The notes: generated from the letters alone by a model not told the origin. Positions 9,693 through 20,825 are shown, counted from the first letter of the stretch. The stretch: 64,000 bases of DNA from Phytophthora vignae f. sp. vignae (GCA_016169955.1 JABJUM010000065.1:1-64000); one strand, 5' to 3'. Numbers and translations: made by a program.

Positions 9693-11194
9693 TCAGGCTC
9701 GTTCCAGCTTCTCTTTCAGTTTCGAGAGCTGCACCGCTTTGGCCTGGATGCGCTGGATGACCTCCATCTTTTCGGCCTCCATGCGGTCCACTTCAGCCAG
9801 CACAGCAGCCTCCATCTCGGCGATCTGGTCCTCGATCGACAGCTCGATGGTCGGCTTCTCCATTCGCAGCCTGCGTGCGGTCCTCATCATCGAGAAAAGG
9901 TGACGCTGGTCGCCTAGTTCGTCTCCTCGCCGCAAGTTTCCTGCCCGCCATGCCGCTTGCAGTAATTTCGCTGCATTTTGGCGAGTCGACTTCTCCCACC
10001 ACTCCAGCTCGATGAGGTACCTCACCTTCTTCTCGCTCGGCGAGAGGTCGAGGAAATTGAAGAAGAGAGATTGAATAAGCGCCACGATCAGCACACCGCA
10101 GAACATCCCGCCCGCTACTGAGAACGCCCGACCGAGGTATGTCACTGGAAAATAGTCGCCCAATCCAGTCCCAGACTGCACAGACACGGAAAGGTTAAGA
10201 CCGAAGAAGCAGATAACTGAGGAGGCTCACAATCAGGTGAGCACTTACCAGCGTCACGAGGGTGAACCAGATCGACTTCCAATAGCTGTCGAAGGCAGCT
10301 TGAACTGGCCGCTCCAGAACGCGCACAATGGCAGCAGTCAACAGCGTGTTCAACAACGTGAGCGGCAACAAAACGTTCAGTGGACGAAGCTTGAAAATGG
10401 ACTTGAAGTGGAAGATCGGCTTCATGGCGTCCACTCCATTCAGCGATCCCACCAGCGAGATCCAGGGCGAGTGCAGAGCTGACGAACTGCGCACGAATCT
10501 CGCCAGCAAGTACAGCCTCGCAACCATGAACACGCCTAGCGCCTCCACAGGGTACCGATACACCAAGTAACATCCATCACGGCGCCTAACAGTGTCAATC
10601 CCTTGTTGCAGCGACTCGCAGACCGAGTCGTCCTCGACACTCGGAGCTCCATGTAGCAGCATGATCTCAAACTCCCCACTTACACCCGGTGGGACGTGGA
10701 AACTGCAGACAAGCAGCTCCAGCGTCAGGAGCAAGGGTCTCCACAATGAAAACTTGTGTCTTCTCGATGGCACTGAGCTCTGCAATTGGTTTACTTGGCC
10801 GTCGCAGCGATATCTCAGCACCAGCAGCACGTCCAGCAGTATAGTTGACACCAAGACACAACATTTAAGCACTAGCACCCATGTCTTGGAAGATGCAAAG
10901 AGATCCCGGCCGCGTTCAACGGCCTCACACTCCACTAGCATCAGAGCAATGCCCAGCAGTCCGACAAGACACGACGAGAGCTCATAGCGCCTGCGGTGTC
11001 GGAATTGCTGGAAAAAATATCAGAAAATAAAGCATTAGCTGGCAGTGTTCAAACTCGTCCGCAGTTGTTGACACGAAGTGTGTGGGGAGCATCACCTTCT
11101 GCAGATGGAGAAGAAAGCGGGTTGGCGGGTCTTGGGGTCTCGAGTTGGCGGTAGCAGGAGGCTCAGCGGCGAGCGCTTGCGCCTCCAGCTTCAT
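9693..11194 (-). CDS. SK-type calcium-activated K+ channel-like protein, three exons
   Basis: Exons are 11194-11096, 11007-10249 and 10175-9693, joined in phase 0 (HLQK|QFRHRRR; LVTL|SGTGLGD), giving about 446 residues. It has the layout of small-conductance channels: a basic stretch RHRRRYE just before S1 (SCLVGLLGIALMLVE), several membrane helices, a pore region SYWKSIWFTLVTL, the filter, a last helix (GGMFCGVLIVALI), then a basic and coiled-coil tail (KKVRYLIELEW... LLQAAW) in the place of the calmodulin-binding domain. From the pore Trp to the filter Asp the spacing equals that of canonical SK channels (14 residues), which supports the splice. The filter reads G-T-G-L-G-D instead of S-I-G-Y-G-D, so ion selectivity may differ. 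The ATG lies 125 bp from the stop of the transporter upstream on the same strand. Confidence 0.78.
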
Positions 11195-11319
11195 CCGTGA
11201 GACTCACAGATATTCCTGTACTTTGTTGAAAACTGAAAAAATGGTGTTGAAAGTAAAAACTCAAAATCTATGTGTATTTTATCCACAAACAACAAGTTGA
11301 AGTGAATGGTAAAGCCAAG

Positions 11320-13394
11320 TTACTTTGCTGTGATCACGCGGACACCAGCACTGGAGACTCTCTCAGCTGACAGAATGTCCGGCTGCGTGATGAACATCAT
11401 GTTGCGCGGCACCTTCATGGACCGCGACAGCCACTCGATCATCGCGGGACCGAACTCGCCGCGCACCGACACGAAGTCCACGCGGATCTTCGGGTACATG
11501 CTGTCGAACAGCGCCGCCATCTCGCGGAACGAGGCGAGCACCGGGGCGTCCGCCTCCTCGTCCGAGAACACGTGAACGATGCGCAGCGTGTGGGTCTGCT
11601 CGTTACGACGCACGTAGATGATGGCCTTGTTGATGATCGTGAGGTCGGGCACCTTGCAGAAGAAGACGATGGGGGTCTCGCGGATGCTGGTGATGGTTCG
11701 GGCGATAGTGCGTCCACCACGTGCACCGGTGTGCTCCACTTCAGGGGTGCCATCGTCCGCCATTCCGATGAACGCCTCCTTTCCAATGCGTGAGGGGGCT
11801 ACGCTTTGGACGAACGTCAGAACCACACGGAGAATCGTGACTCGTTCGAATATGACAAACATCACCAGCATCACGGCAATGAAGTAGATGGCAAAGTACA
11901 TCAGTACCGACGGGTCTCCAAGCAGGTTGGCGAAGATGCCGACCACAACGAGCAAGAAGCCGACGATGACGACGGCCCACGACGCTTGGATATCACGAGG
12001 AATCTCTGAGCGCTTGCCCTTCAACAGCATGCACGCGCACGAGAACATGGCCATGAGGCCCAGAAATGCGTACGTGTAGACTCCGTTGACCGTGGTAGCG
12101 TCAGCGTTCAGGATTAGAACGAGGCTGGACGACAAGAAGAAGTAGATGCCGATGATATAGTGGCTGGTGCCGCGGAGCTTATTCTTCTCGGCCAAGAAGG
12201 CGGGCAGCACGCGGTCGTTCGAAAGCCGTTCAACTAGACCGCAACTGCCGACGTACGAAGTGAGCACGGCACCGCAGAGCACAACGAAGGCATCCACACA
12301 GACCCACGTTTCGAACCAGCTTCCAACAGCGACATGGCCAACTCTCGCCAGCAGTGCCTCGCCGTGTGCGTAAATACCGTCGTCGCCTTCAAGAGGCAGA
12401 ACCGCTAGAATGCCGAGAGCCAATCCGATGTTGAAAAACGTGACGAGCGCCCACATGTTGCGCAGCGTCTTGCGGAACACACCGGGCTGCTGCTCCTCGA
12501 CGTAGTTGGACGATGACTCGAAGCCCGTGATGCCTAACATGGACGCACCGAAGCCGAAGAAAATGGCCGTGAAGACGTTGCCGTCGAGCATGGAGCCCGC
12601 AAAGTCCACCTCCGGTAACTCAGTGTTCATGTTGGCGCTGAAGATGTGGGAGTTCTGAACACCGTAGATGATGCACGAGACGAATAGGATCGAGAGCACG
12701 GTGATGTGGTGCAGGAAGATGACAACCGCCACGCGAGAGATCTCCGCCGTGCCCATAGCTGACAGAAGAGCGAAGGCGCCGAGCAGGACGATCGTGCAGC
12801 TCACAATCGGGATCTCCACTTGGTTGTTCAGGTAGTGGACACCGGAGGTGGCCGACACGACGCCCGTGGCCACGTACGACAAGATACTCAGACAGGCAGC
12901 CACCGCGGCAGTACGCTTGGAGGTTGTGTTGAGTAATGCGTTGTAGGTTCCTCCGTTCAGAGGGATGGCCGTCACCACCTCTTCGTAGATGAACCGGAAC
13001 GAAAACAACACAGCCGACACCATGAGCAGCGGAATCGGCATGAGCTTACCAGATTTCGCAGCGACAGACGACGCCGAGTACAGCACACTCGACAGGATGT
13101 CGTTGCCACAGATAGCAGTCGCCGGTAGCTCGCCCAGAAGTTTCCGTGGTTGATTCAGCTCGACTTGGATGTCTGCCAGCTCGTTTTGAGGTGTTCCGAA
13201 GTGCCGAAGCCCGGGAACTGCCAAGCCGGTCCTCTGGGGCCGTTGTCCACTACCTCGATCTCGATCTTGCGCCGACGAAGGTTCAGCGCTCTCGAGCTGT
13301 TCACGGATCCCACGAGTCTTGGCGAAGATGCTTCGCGGTAGAATGCCGTGGGCGACGGCGCCAACAACGCTCCAGTAGGATTGGGCTCCGTCAT
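11320..13394 (-). CDS. APC-type amino-acid transporter paralog with frameshifted N-terminus
   Basis: Homology to the paralogs begins at MTEPNPTG (ATG at 13394) and runs through LRRRKIEIEVVDNGP and AWQFPGFGTSEH. It then jumps to another frame at about 13190, where PQNELADIQ continues. Comparison with the paralog segment EHVQVPQGEL suggests that about 10 bases are missing. From there the frame is open to 11320 through all membrane helices (ICGNDILSSVLYS, GFESSSNYVEEQ, KTLRNMWAL) and the soluble C-terminal domain. The downstream frame also has an ATG at 13494 giving a 724-residue protein with a non-homologous head, so a functional transporter with a new N-terminus is possible. The final TAG of its closest relative (gene at 32694) is AAG here, adding one Lys before TAA. 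The last 200 or more coding bases and the 3' flank are nearly identical to that relative. Confidence 0.7.
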
Positions 13395-13494
13395 GACCGA
13401 TTCCTGTCGAGGTGAAGCGCGCTGGAGGAGGACTTGGCTTAGAGACGGAATAAGAGAGAATGGTTTCGAGCCCACACAGGAGAGATCTTTGCAA

Positions 13495-13974
13495 GCGATC
13501 GCTGGGATCGCAGGACCAACAACGACTTTAAGTAAGCCACGCCCTGGTAGAGAGAACCCCGCTTTGGTCGATGCCGTTGGACGCTGGTGTTCAATTGGGA
13601 CACGGAAAGTTTTGAATCGCCTGTCCTAGGCAGCCGTTGGGGCCGTCAGATCCGGTACTGGCGGAGGTGAACCATTTGCCGATGGCGTTGGGGTCTGGTC
13701 GGAGATGAAAGATTCGAGTCGCTTACTACGCCGAGGGACGATCTCCAACATTTTTACAGCGGGTGCTAGCGGACACCATCAGAAATGCCCGATGCTGCCA
13801 CACAATACGCTCCAGCCATCACCAAGCCTGCCATCAGCACTCCCACCTGGCTCGGGCATGTGTACGATTTCTCTCCACGATTGCGCTCTCAGACGATGAA
13901 ATGCTTTAGGGTCGCGGTTTGTTGGTGTTTTCAATGCCCCTGCGAACGCGCACATGTTTTTGTATGAAGAGGAT
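13495..13974. other. spacer between transporter copies, unrelated to the family
   Basis: This stretch sits where the missing C-terminal domain and 3' flank of the adjacent pseudogene should be. The pseudogene's frame runs on into it for about 65 codons without family resemblance. No other gene is recognised. Confidence 0.45.
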
Positions 13975-15786
13975 CTAAGCAGATTCTGCGTCTGTTCATT
14001 CCGTCGCACGTAGATGATGGCCTTGTTCAGGATCGTGAGGTCCGGCGTCTTGCAGAAGAACACAATGGGGGCGCTACGGATGCTCACGATAGTGCGAGCG
14101 ATCGTGTGGCCACCACGAGCGCCAGTGTGCTCCTCTTGAGACGGTTGGTACGTCGCTAGACCGATTGCAGCCGCCTTAGCATACCGTGACGGAGCCAAGT
14201 TCCTCAAAACGACGAGGACGCAGCGAAGAATCGTCACGCGCTCAAACATGATGAAGATCACGAAAGCCACCACGATGAAGTAGAGCGCGAAGTACATCAA
14301 GACGGCCGGATCCCCCAGAAGATTCGCAAAGATGGCGATCACAACCATCAAGAAGCCGATCACCACCACAGCCCAAGGCGCGTGAATGTCCGCCGGGATC
14401 TCGGATCGTTTGCCCTTCAGCAGCATGCAAGCGCACGAGAAGAGTGCCATCATACCCAAGAATGCGTACGTGTAGACTCCGTTCACAGTGGTAGCGTCCG
14501 CGTTCAAAATGAGCACAAGACTGGAGGAGAGCAGGAAGTAGATGCCGATAATGTAGTGGTTGGTGCCTCGCGCCTTGTTCGTCTTGGCCAGAAAGCTCGG
14601 CAGCACGCGGTCGGTTGATAGACGACGCACGAGACCGCAGATACCGACGTACGACGTCAGCACGGCACCGCATAGCACCACAAACGCGTCAATGCAGATC
14701 CACACCTCGAACCAACTGCCCAGCGCTTCACGACCAACCTTCGCCAGCAGAGCATCCGCGTTCTTGTAAATTCCATTTGATCCACCAAGAGGCAGCACAG
14801 CGAGGATACTGGCGCCCAAACCGACGTTGAACACTGTGACGAGTGCCCACATATTGCGCAGCGTCTTGCGGAAGACCCCTGGAGCTTGTTCCTCCACGTA
14901 ATTCGACGATGACTCAAAGCCCGTGATACCCAGCATGGACGCGCCGAAACCGAAGAAAATCGCCGTCAGCACGTTGCCGTCCAGCATGGAACCTGCGAAA
15001 TCCACGGCGGGGTACTCTGTGTTCATGTTGTCCTTGAAGACGTGCGGGTGGTTGATGCCGTAGACCACGCTCGACACGAACAGGATGCTCAGCACCACAA
15101 TGTGATGCAGGAAGATGACTGTAGCACCCGCGAGCTGTCCGAGATCCCCATCACGGCCAGCAACGCGAACGCGCCCAGCAGAATAATGGTCGAGCCGACG
15201 ATCGGGATGCTCACTTGGTTGTTGAGATAACGCACGCTGTTGGTGCCGGAGACCACGCCCGTGGCCAAGTAGGACAAGATGCCCAGGCATGCAGCAAACG
15301 CGGCTGTCCGCTTGGAGGTCGTGTTCAACAGAGCGTTGTAGGTACCGCCGTTCATAGGGATGGCGGTCACCACCTCCTCGTAGATGAAGCGGAAGAAGAA
15401 GAGCACGGCGGAGACCATGAGCAACGGGATCGGCATGAGTTTGCCCGACTTGCGGCCACGGACGACGCCGTGTACAGCACGCTGGAGAGGATGTCGTTGC
15501 CACTGATGGAGGTGGCCGGCAGCCCCCCGAGCAGCTTCTTGGGCTGGTCAAGCTCCTTCTGAATCTCCTGGAGCTCGTCACGAGGGACTTGAACATGCTG
15601 AGACGAGCCCGAGCCGGGGAACTGCCACGTCGGGCCCTTGGGGGCGCCCTCCACGATCTCGATCTCGATCTTGCGGCGTCGTAAGTTCACGGGGCGAGAA
15701 CTGGTCACGTCACTTGACAGACGCGGGGAGACGACCTCCTGGTAGCTGGTGGCGGGGACCTGCAGCGAGTCGGCGTCGGCGGCCAT
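13975..15786 (-). pseudogene. APC-type transporter paralog, broken in three frames and 3'-truncated
   Basis: The N-terminus (MAADADSLQVPATSYQEV onward) is in one frame from 15786 to about 15460. There CCGACTTGCGGCC replaces the CCGACTTGGCGGCC of the intact copy at 18125, a one-base deletion. The second piece, from MPIPLLMVSAV to GISDSSRV, is in another frame down to about 15122. The third, FLHHIVVLSILF to YVRRNEQTQ, is in a third frame to about 13975. The soluble C-terminal domain is then lost: after NEQTQ the sequence departs from all paralogs. Two frameshifts plus the missing tail make this a pseudogene. The 5' half is almost identical to the intact neighbour at 16396-18468. Confidence 0.88.
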
Positions 15787-16395
15787 TGCTGTTGAGTGGA
15801 GACTGGAGACTTGAGACTGAATACGCCTAAAGCGCTTGTGCTTGGCACGGCAAATTCAGAACTGAGAGCTTGGAAAAGAGCTGATGGGGCCACTTGACTA
15901 CTGATCCCATAGTCACTTCAAGCCGTTCTCGAACGCAGGATACTTTTTCGCCTTGGCAGGTTTTTGTGCTCGTGTAGCACGTCACAGACTCACACTTGAG
16001 GCGGGCACTCATGTCTCGCCCAGCCTGGGTCATTCCTCCTCGAATGGAGCTCTTGGAGCGCCGGTCTTGGATCTCTTGCAGTGCTGTTTACAGGAGCGCA
16101 TTGGACGGTTGCCAGCGTTGCATCATCACTGGTCCAGTAAAATTGTGGGTACATGCCATGTGTGCTACAGTATCCTGGTGAATTAGCAGACAAAGAGTTA
16201 TCGGTTCCAGCAGACATGCCCGTTGTATACATGTAGTTTAGCCAGTGGCTGGCTGACAGCCACCACGCACACACAGTATCACAGTAGTGACCAGCAAGAA
16301 AAATGAATCATATCCAGCTTCCGTTCATAGGGAAATCATAGTTGTATTCACACATGCTACTACCGATAGCTCAATTAATGCTGCAGCTGCTTCTA
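15787..16395. other. intergenic region between transporter copies
   Basis: Upstream flank of the pseudogene and downstream flank of the intact copy. A roughly 600-bp stretch with no recognisable gene, RNA or transposon end. Confidence 0.5.
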
Positions 16396-18468
16396 TCAGG
16401 CCGTGATAACGCGGACACCGGCAGTCGACACACGCTCGGCGGAGATCAAGTCGGGCTGCGTGATGAACATCATGTTGCGCGGCACCTTCATGGACCGCGA
16501 CAACCACTCGATCATCGCGGGACCGAACTCGCCGCGTACCGACACAAAATCCACGCGGATCTTCGGGTACATGCTGTCGAACAGCGCCGCCATCTCGCGG
16601 AACGAGGTGAGCACCGGAGCGTCCGCCTCCTCGTCCGAGAGCACGTGAACGATGCGCAGCGTGTGGGTCTGCTCGTTACGGCGCACGTAGATGATGGCCT
16701 TGTTGATGATCGTGAGGTCGGGCACCTTACAGAAGAAGACGATGGGGGCGTCGCGGATACTGACGATAGTGCGGGCGATAGTGCGTCCACCACGCGCGCC
16801 AGTGTGCTCGATCTCCGAGGAGCTGTCGGTAGCGAGTCCAACCGCAGCAGCCTTGCCATAGCGTGACGGGGCCATCTTCTTCATCATCACCAAAATGCAG
16901 CGCAAAATCGAAACGCGCTCGAACATGACAAACATTACGAACATCACGACGATGAAGTAGATGGCGAAGTACATGAGCACCGCCGGGTCACCGAGCAGGT
17001 TGGCGAAGATGGCCACCACGACCAAGATGAAGCCGACAATCACCGCAGCCCACGGCGCGTGGATGTCGCGCGGGATCTCCGAGCGCTTGCCCTTCAGCAG
17101 CATGCACGCGCACGAAAACATGGTCATCAGCCCGAGGAACGCGTACGTGTAGACACCGTTGACCGTCGTCGCGTCGGCGTTCAGGATCAGAACGAGGCTG
17201 GAGGACAGCGCGAAGTAGATGCCAATAATGTAGTGGTTCGTTCCGCGGAGCTTGTTGGTCTTGGCGAGGAAAGCCGGCAGCACACGGTCCGTCGACAGTC
17301 GTCGCACCAGACCGCAGATACCGACGTACGATGTCAGCACAGCGCCGCTCAGCACGACGAAGGCGTCGATACAGATCCACGTCTCGAACCAGCTTCCCAC
17401 AGCTTCGCGGCCGACCATGGCGAGGAGATCGTCGGAGCTTGCGTAGATGCCGCCGTCGCCCTCCAGCGGCAGCACGGCAAGGATGCTGGCACCCAAACCG
17501 ACGTTGAAGAAGGTGACGAGTGCCCACATGTTGCGCAGCGTCTTACGGAACACACCCGGCTGCTGCTCCTCGACGTAGTTGGACGACGACTCAAAGCCCG
17601 TGATACCGAGCATGGATGCACCGAAGCCGAAGAAAATGGCCGTGAACACGTTACCGTCCAGCATGGAGCCCGCAAAGTCCACCTCCGGGTAGCCCGCGTG
17701 CATGTTGTCCTTGAAGACGTGCGGGTGGTTGATGCCGTACACCACGCACGACACGAAGAGGATGAGGAGCACGACGATGTGGTGCAGGAAGATGCACACA
17801 GCCACGCGGGAGCTCTCGGTGATGCCGATCACCGCCAGCACTGCGAACGCGCCGAGCAAGATGATGGTCGAGCCCACAATGGGGATGTCCACTTGGTTGT
17901 TCAGGTATCGCACACCGGACGTGGCCGACACCACTCCGGTGGCCACGTAAGACAAGATACTGAGACAGGCAGCCACGGCCGCCGTGCGCTTGGACGTCGT
18001 GTTCAACAGAGCGTTGTAGGTACCGCCGTTCATAGGGATGGCGGTCACCACCTCCTCGTAGATGAAGCGGAAGAAGAAGAGCACGGCGGAGACCATGAGC
18101 AACGGGATCGGCATGAGTTTGCCCGACTTGGCGGCCACGGACGACGCCGTGTACAGCACGCTGGATAGGATGTCGTTGCCACTGATGGAGGTGGCCGGCA
18201 GCTCCCCGAGCAGCTTCTTGGGCTGGTCAAGCTCCTTCTGAATCTCCAGGAGCTCGCCCTGCGGCACCTGCACGTGCTCGGACGAGCCCGAGCCGGGGAA
18301 CTGCCACGTCGGGCCCTTGGGGGCGCCCTCCACGATCTCGATCTCGATCTTGCGGCGCCGCAGGTTGACGGCCCGCGAGCTGGTGGCCGAGCTGGGCGAG
18401 GCCACCTCCACGTAGGCCGTGGCCGGCACCTGGAGGCTGCTTCCGCCTTCTCGAGCGCTAAAGACCAT
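16396..18468 (-). CDS. APC-type amino-acid transporter, intact paralog
   Basis: 690 residues in one exon, starting MVFSAREGG. A hydrophilic head carries the conserved NLRRRKIEIEIVEGAPKGP and TWQFPGSGSSEHVQVPQGEL. The membrane domain begins near residue 95 (SISGNDILSSVLYTASSV) and has about 12 hydrophobic segments with EEVVTAIPMNGGTYNALL, GFGASMLGITGFESSSNY and KTLRNMWALVTFF. A Lys/Arg-rich cytosolic stretch LLKGKRSEIPRDI follows the tenth or so segment. The soluble tail from IVFFCKVPDLTIINKAIIYV to GVRVITA resembles a small Rossmann-like regulatory domain (inference). Start and stop agree with the paralogs at 24603 and 32694. Substrate unknown. Confidence 0.88.
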   Translation of the reverse strand: MVFSAREGGSSLQVPATAYVEVASPSSATSSRAVNLRRRKIEIEIVEGAPKGPTWQFPGSGSSEHVQVPQGELLEIQKELDQPKKLLGELPATSISGNDILSSVLYTASSVAAKSGKLMPIPLLMVSAVLFFFRFIYEEVVTAIPMNGGTYNALLNTTSKRTAAVAACLSILSYVATGVVSATSGVRYLNNQVDIPIVGSTIILLGAFAVLAVIGITESSRVAVCIFLHHIVVLLILFVSCVVYGINHPHVFKDNMHAGYPEVDFAGSMLDGNVFTAIFFGFGASMLGITGFESSSNYVEEQQPGVFRKTLRNMWALVTFFNVGLGASILAVLPLEGDGGIYASSDDLLAMVGREAVGSWFETWICIDAFVVLSGAVLTSYVGICGLVRRLSTDRVLPAFLAKTNKLRGTNHYIIGIYFALSSSLVLILNADATTVNGVYTYAFLGLMTMFSCACMLLKGKRSEIPRDIHAPWAAVIVGFILVVVAIFANLLGDPAVLMYFAIYFIVVMFVMFVMFERVSILRCILVMMKKMAPSRYGKAAAVGLATDSSSEIEHTGARGGRTIARTIVSIRDAPIVFFCKVPDLTIINKAIIYVRRNEQTHTLRIVHVLSDEEADAPVLTSFREMAALFDSMYPKIRVDFVSVRGEFGPAMIEWLSRSMKVPRNMMFITQPDLISAERVSTAGVRVITA

Positions 18469-18521
18469 TGCGCTTGGACGGTTGGGGTCGGGACTTTCAA
18501 CTGGACAGACGGCGCTGGGAC

Positions 18522-18545
18522 GCGGTGAAAAGCGGAATGGAATGG
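18522..18545 (-). promoter_or_regulatory. initiator-like element of the 16396-18468 transporter
   Basis: On the minus strand this reads CATTCCATTCCGCTTTTCAC, about 55-75 bases before the ATG. The CATTCC followed by GCTTTTC resembles the oomycete Inr plus flanking-region arrangement. Confidence 0.4.
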
Positions 18546-19004
18546 AGGCGTTGAATCGACAGTGAATCCACTTCCGGCGGGTGCATGAGCGCGCTTAAAT
18601 CTACAATGCCGAGATATATGACGCTTAGTATGGCCACTCCAAGGACAGGCGATACATACATATGTGGACGTCGCCTCGCCTAGCTACACATGATATTTAT
18701 ATTTTCACTCCGGGTCATCCCTCCGCGGTGCAGTTGTCTCTTTTGAGGCGGGCGTTAAACACAAGCCGGCTCATGAGAGAGCCTTGGATCTGAACTAAAT
18801 AAAACTCCTTTGAACTGAACTATCAGTCTTATCCGTGAACAAACATCCTGAGAATAGAAATGAAGTGCTAGGGGGTGAACATAAGCGCCTGGGTGGTGAA
18901 CTGAAGGGGTGAAGGAGAGCAGGTTGCCTAGTCCTTCCGCATGCCAATCGCCAGAGAAGGGAGAAGCTACCCCTGCTTAGTGAGTCGCTGACAGTGACAG
19001 ATAA
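18546..19004. other. intergenic region
   Basis: No gene is recognised. The sequence is AT-rich around 18670-18840. It separates the transporter promoter from the tandem repeat that follows. Confidence 0.4.
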
Positions 19005-19335
19005 CTTGCCTTGCACAAATGAGCACCACGGGTGTGCGAACCGTCTTGGCCTTTCGTTACAGCATCATTGTCTCGATGTCACTATGCCGGAGGTTTTCAT
19101 TATTTTCTGTTAGATCAAATGGGGTGCCTATTTTAGTGAAAATGCTCTAGCTGCTTGAACAACTCCAAACTCGCCTAGCACAAATGAGCACCACGGGTGT
19201 GTGAACCATCTTGGCCATCCTTTAGAGAGTCCTCAACTCGACATCAACACGCCAAGGGCTTTGTTTATTATGTGCTAGATCGAATGGGGTGCCTATTTTT
19301 TTTAAAGAATAACTAACTGCTAGAGTTACTCTGGA
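19005..19335. repeat. diverged tandem repeat, two copies of about 165 bp
   Basis: Both copies hold ACAAATGAGCACCACGGGTG (from about 19015 and 19180), then a CTTGGCC stretch and a block ending GGGGTGCCTATTTT (near 19130 and 19297). The middles have diverged. The pair lies at the 3' side of the minus-strand ORF ending at 19497, so it could be the terminal or subterminal part of an old mobile element. Confidence 0.65.
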
Positions 19336-19496
19336 CTCGACGCCGTTTGGCTTTGCCTTTTCGTTTGGATCTGGCCGGGCGGATAGAGCTATCACCAGCT
19401 TCGGCTTCCTCGCTACCAGCACGCAGCGTGTTTGCAGATACGTACGATATAGCGTCCTCCACGTCTAGCCACTCTAACGCGGAATACGTTTGCATT

Positions 19497-20255
19497 TTAG
19501 CTGGATGTTGGTCCCGCGTCAAGTAAAGTCAGAGAAGCTTTTGTCTTTGCGACCGGCTGCACCACTTCGTGCAGTTTGCGCCGAGCTCTTGACTCATCGT
19601 CGCGACACTTGGCCATCATGTCGGACACTTCATCCTCCGATGACAACAAGGCAACGGTTGTTGCGACTTCGATAGCTGTAGCTGTCTCTCGAATTGCACC
19701 AACAACAGAGTTTCGGCTGTCTCCTGGTACCCGCCAACCTACATCGCTTATTAGGCAGCTCAGTATCGTTGAGACCGATCTTAACGCTTGCTTGGATTTG
19801 TTCGACGACCTGCATGCTTGCGAGAGGCGCAGTAGGTCACCCGTACGAATAGTAGCAACGTAGTTCGTAGTCGGTTCCTTGAGCCGACCAATTCTGCCCA
19901 GCAGAGCTCCATCCGCCACGTCGATGTTGGTGCGGTTTGTTGGCGAGCAGTGTACCAACTGAGGCGACGTCACTGGGACCAATGTAGGGACTCGATCCTT
20001 GCGCTCGTCGTACCGGTAGATTCCTTTAGGGTCTTCAGCCAGCAGAGATGTGTTGTCTTCGTGGGCTGCGAAGTATGTGCTCCAGTCTTCTGGTAGCAAG
20101 GCATCCCGTAAGCTGCGGTGGTACCGACCTGATCTCTCTTTAAGCCAATATGACGCTTTCTGGAGGTCATTCGCCGCATTCTCAGCGATTGTCCTCGCAC
20201 CCAACGTGATCCATTCTGCCCGTACGAAGGAACAGAACGCAGCATGAGCCCTCAT
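19497..20255 (-). CDS. unidentified 252-codon ORF, possibly continuing to 19313 by frameshift
   Basis: Starts MRAHAAFCSFVRAEW. The composition is soluble, mixed alpha-helical, with an Arg/Lys-rich C-terminal part. A second frame begins at the same place where this one ends and runs to 19313 through SALEWLDVEDAISYV to a basic tail KRKGKAKRRRV, which looks like a nuclear localisation signal. The two may be one gene split by a single frameshift near 19520. I do not recognise a family. The position at the edge of a transposon-rich block and beside a diverged tandem repeat suggests a mobile-element protein, but no transposase motif is visible. Confidence 0.4.
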   Translation of the reverse strand: MRAHAAFCSFVRAEWITLGARTIAENAANDLQKASYWLKERSGRYHRSLRDALLPEDWSTYFAAHEDNTSLLAEDPKGIYRYDERKDRVPTLVPVTSPQLVHCSPTNRTNIDVADGALLGRIGRLKEPTTNYVATIRTGDLLRLSQACRSSNKSKQALRSVSTILSCLISDVGWRVPGDSRNSVVGAIRETATAIEVATTVALLSSEDEVSDMMAKCRDDESRARRKLHEVVQPVAKTKASLTLLDAGPTSS

Positions 20256-20493
20256 ACAACAGTCTTCGCTAAATTGACGCTATACAGCTATGTTGACAGC
20301 GATGGTCTCGCCAAGCAACAGTGTAGTGCCAACTATTAATTTATACAACGTAGTCCCAATGCTAAAAAGCAGCGTCCTCAGACCGCTTCTACAGCAGTAG
20401 GTATCCTTGGCAGGTCGCGCAATACCAGCGACTTCTCTGCATGATCAGCTTCGAGCTACGAAAGCCTGGCCGAGTTGTATCTTGGCCGCCCCA

Positions 20494-20608
20494 CCGAGTT
20501 ATGGTAACTCGGCCGCCTTACCGAGTTATGGTAACTCGGCTGCCTTACCGAGTTATGGTAACACGGTCACCGTGTTACTTATATTCACCGTGACACGGTG
20601 AATATAAG
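20494..20608. repeat. cluster of perfect hairpins
   Basis: CCGAGTTATGGTAACTCGG (8-bp arms, 3-base loop) occurs at 20494-20512 and 20521-20539, and a variant ending AACACGG is at 20548-20566, a 27-base period. The last runs into GTAACACGGT-C-ACCGTGTTAC at 20558-20578 (10-bp arms). That in turn abuts a 15-bp-arm palindrome, CTTATATTCACCGTG-A-CACGGTGAATATAAG, at 20578-20608. Such chained palindromes are typical of fold-back element ends or recombination sites; the function is unknown. Confidence 0.85.
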
Positions 20609-20825
20609 CAGCTGTGAAAAGCATTACTTCCACCGTTTCTCTGGACCTACCTAAGTACATGCATCTGGGTCTGCCAGATGGCACCTATCCCTTCGTTTGC
20701 TTGATAAGGTTGTCAGTTCATTTCTGAGAAAACGTTGTTCACGATTAAGGTTTTCTCCCGGCTCATGACATCCGTCCCCGCTCAGGTCTCTGCCCGCCAC
20801 AGCAGTTCACGAGAGCTTTGACTCG

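Noticed and set aside
17059..18168. 369-codon plus-strand frame over the transporter at 16396-18468
   Set aside because: His/Arg-rich shadow of the transporter coding strand; no family resemblance.
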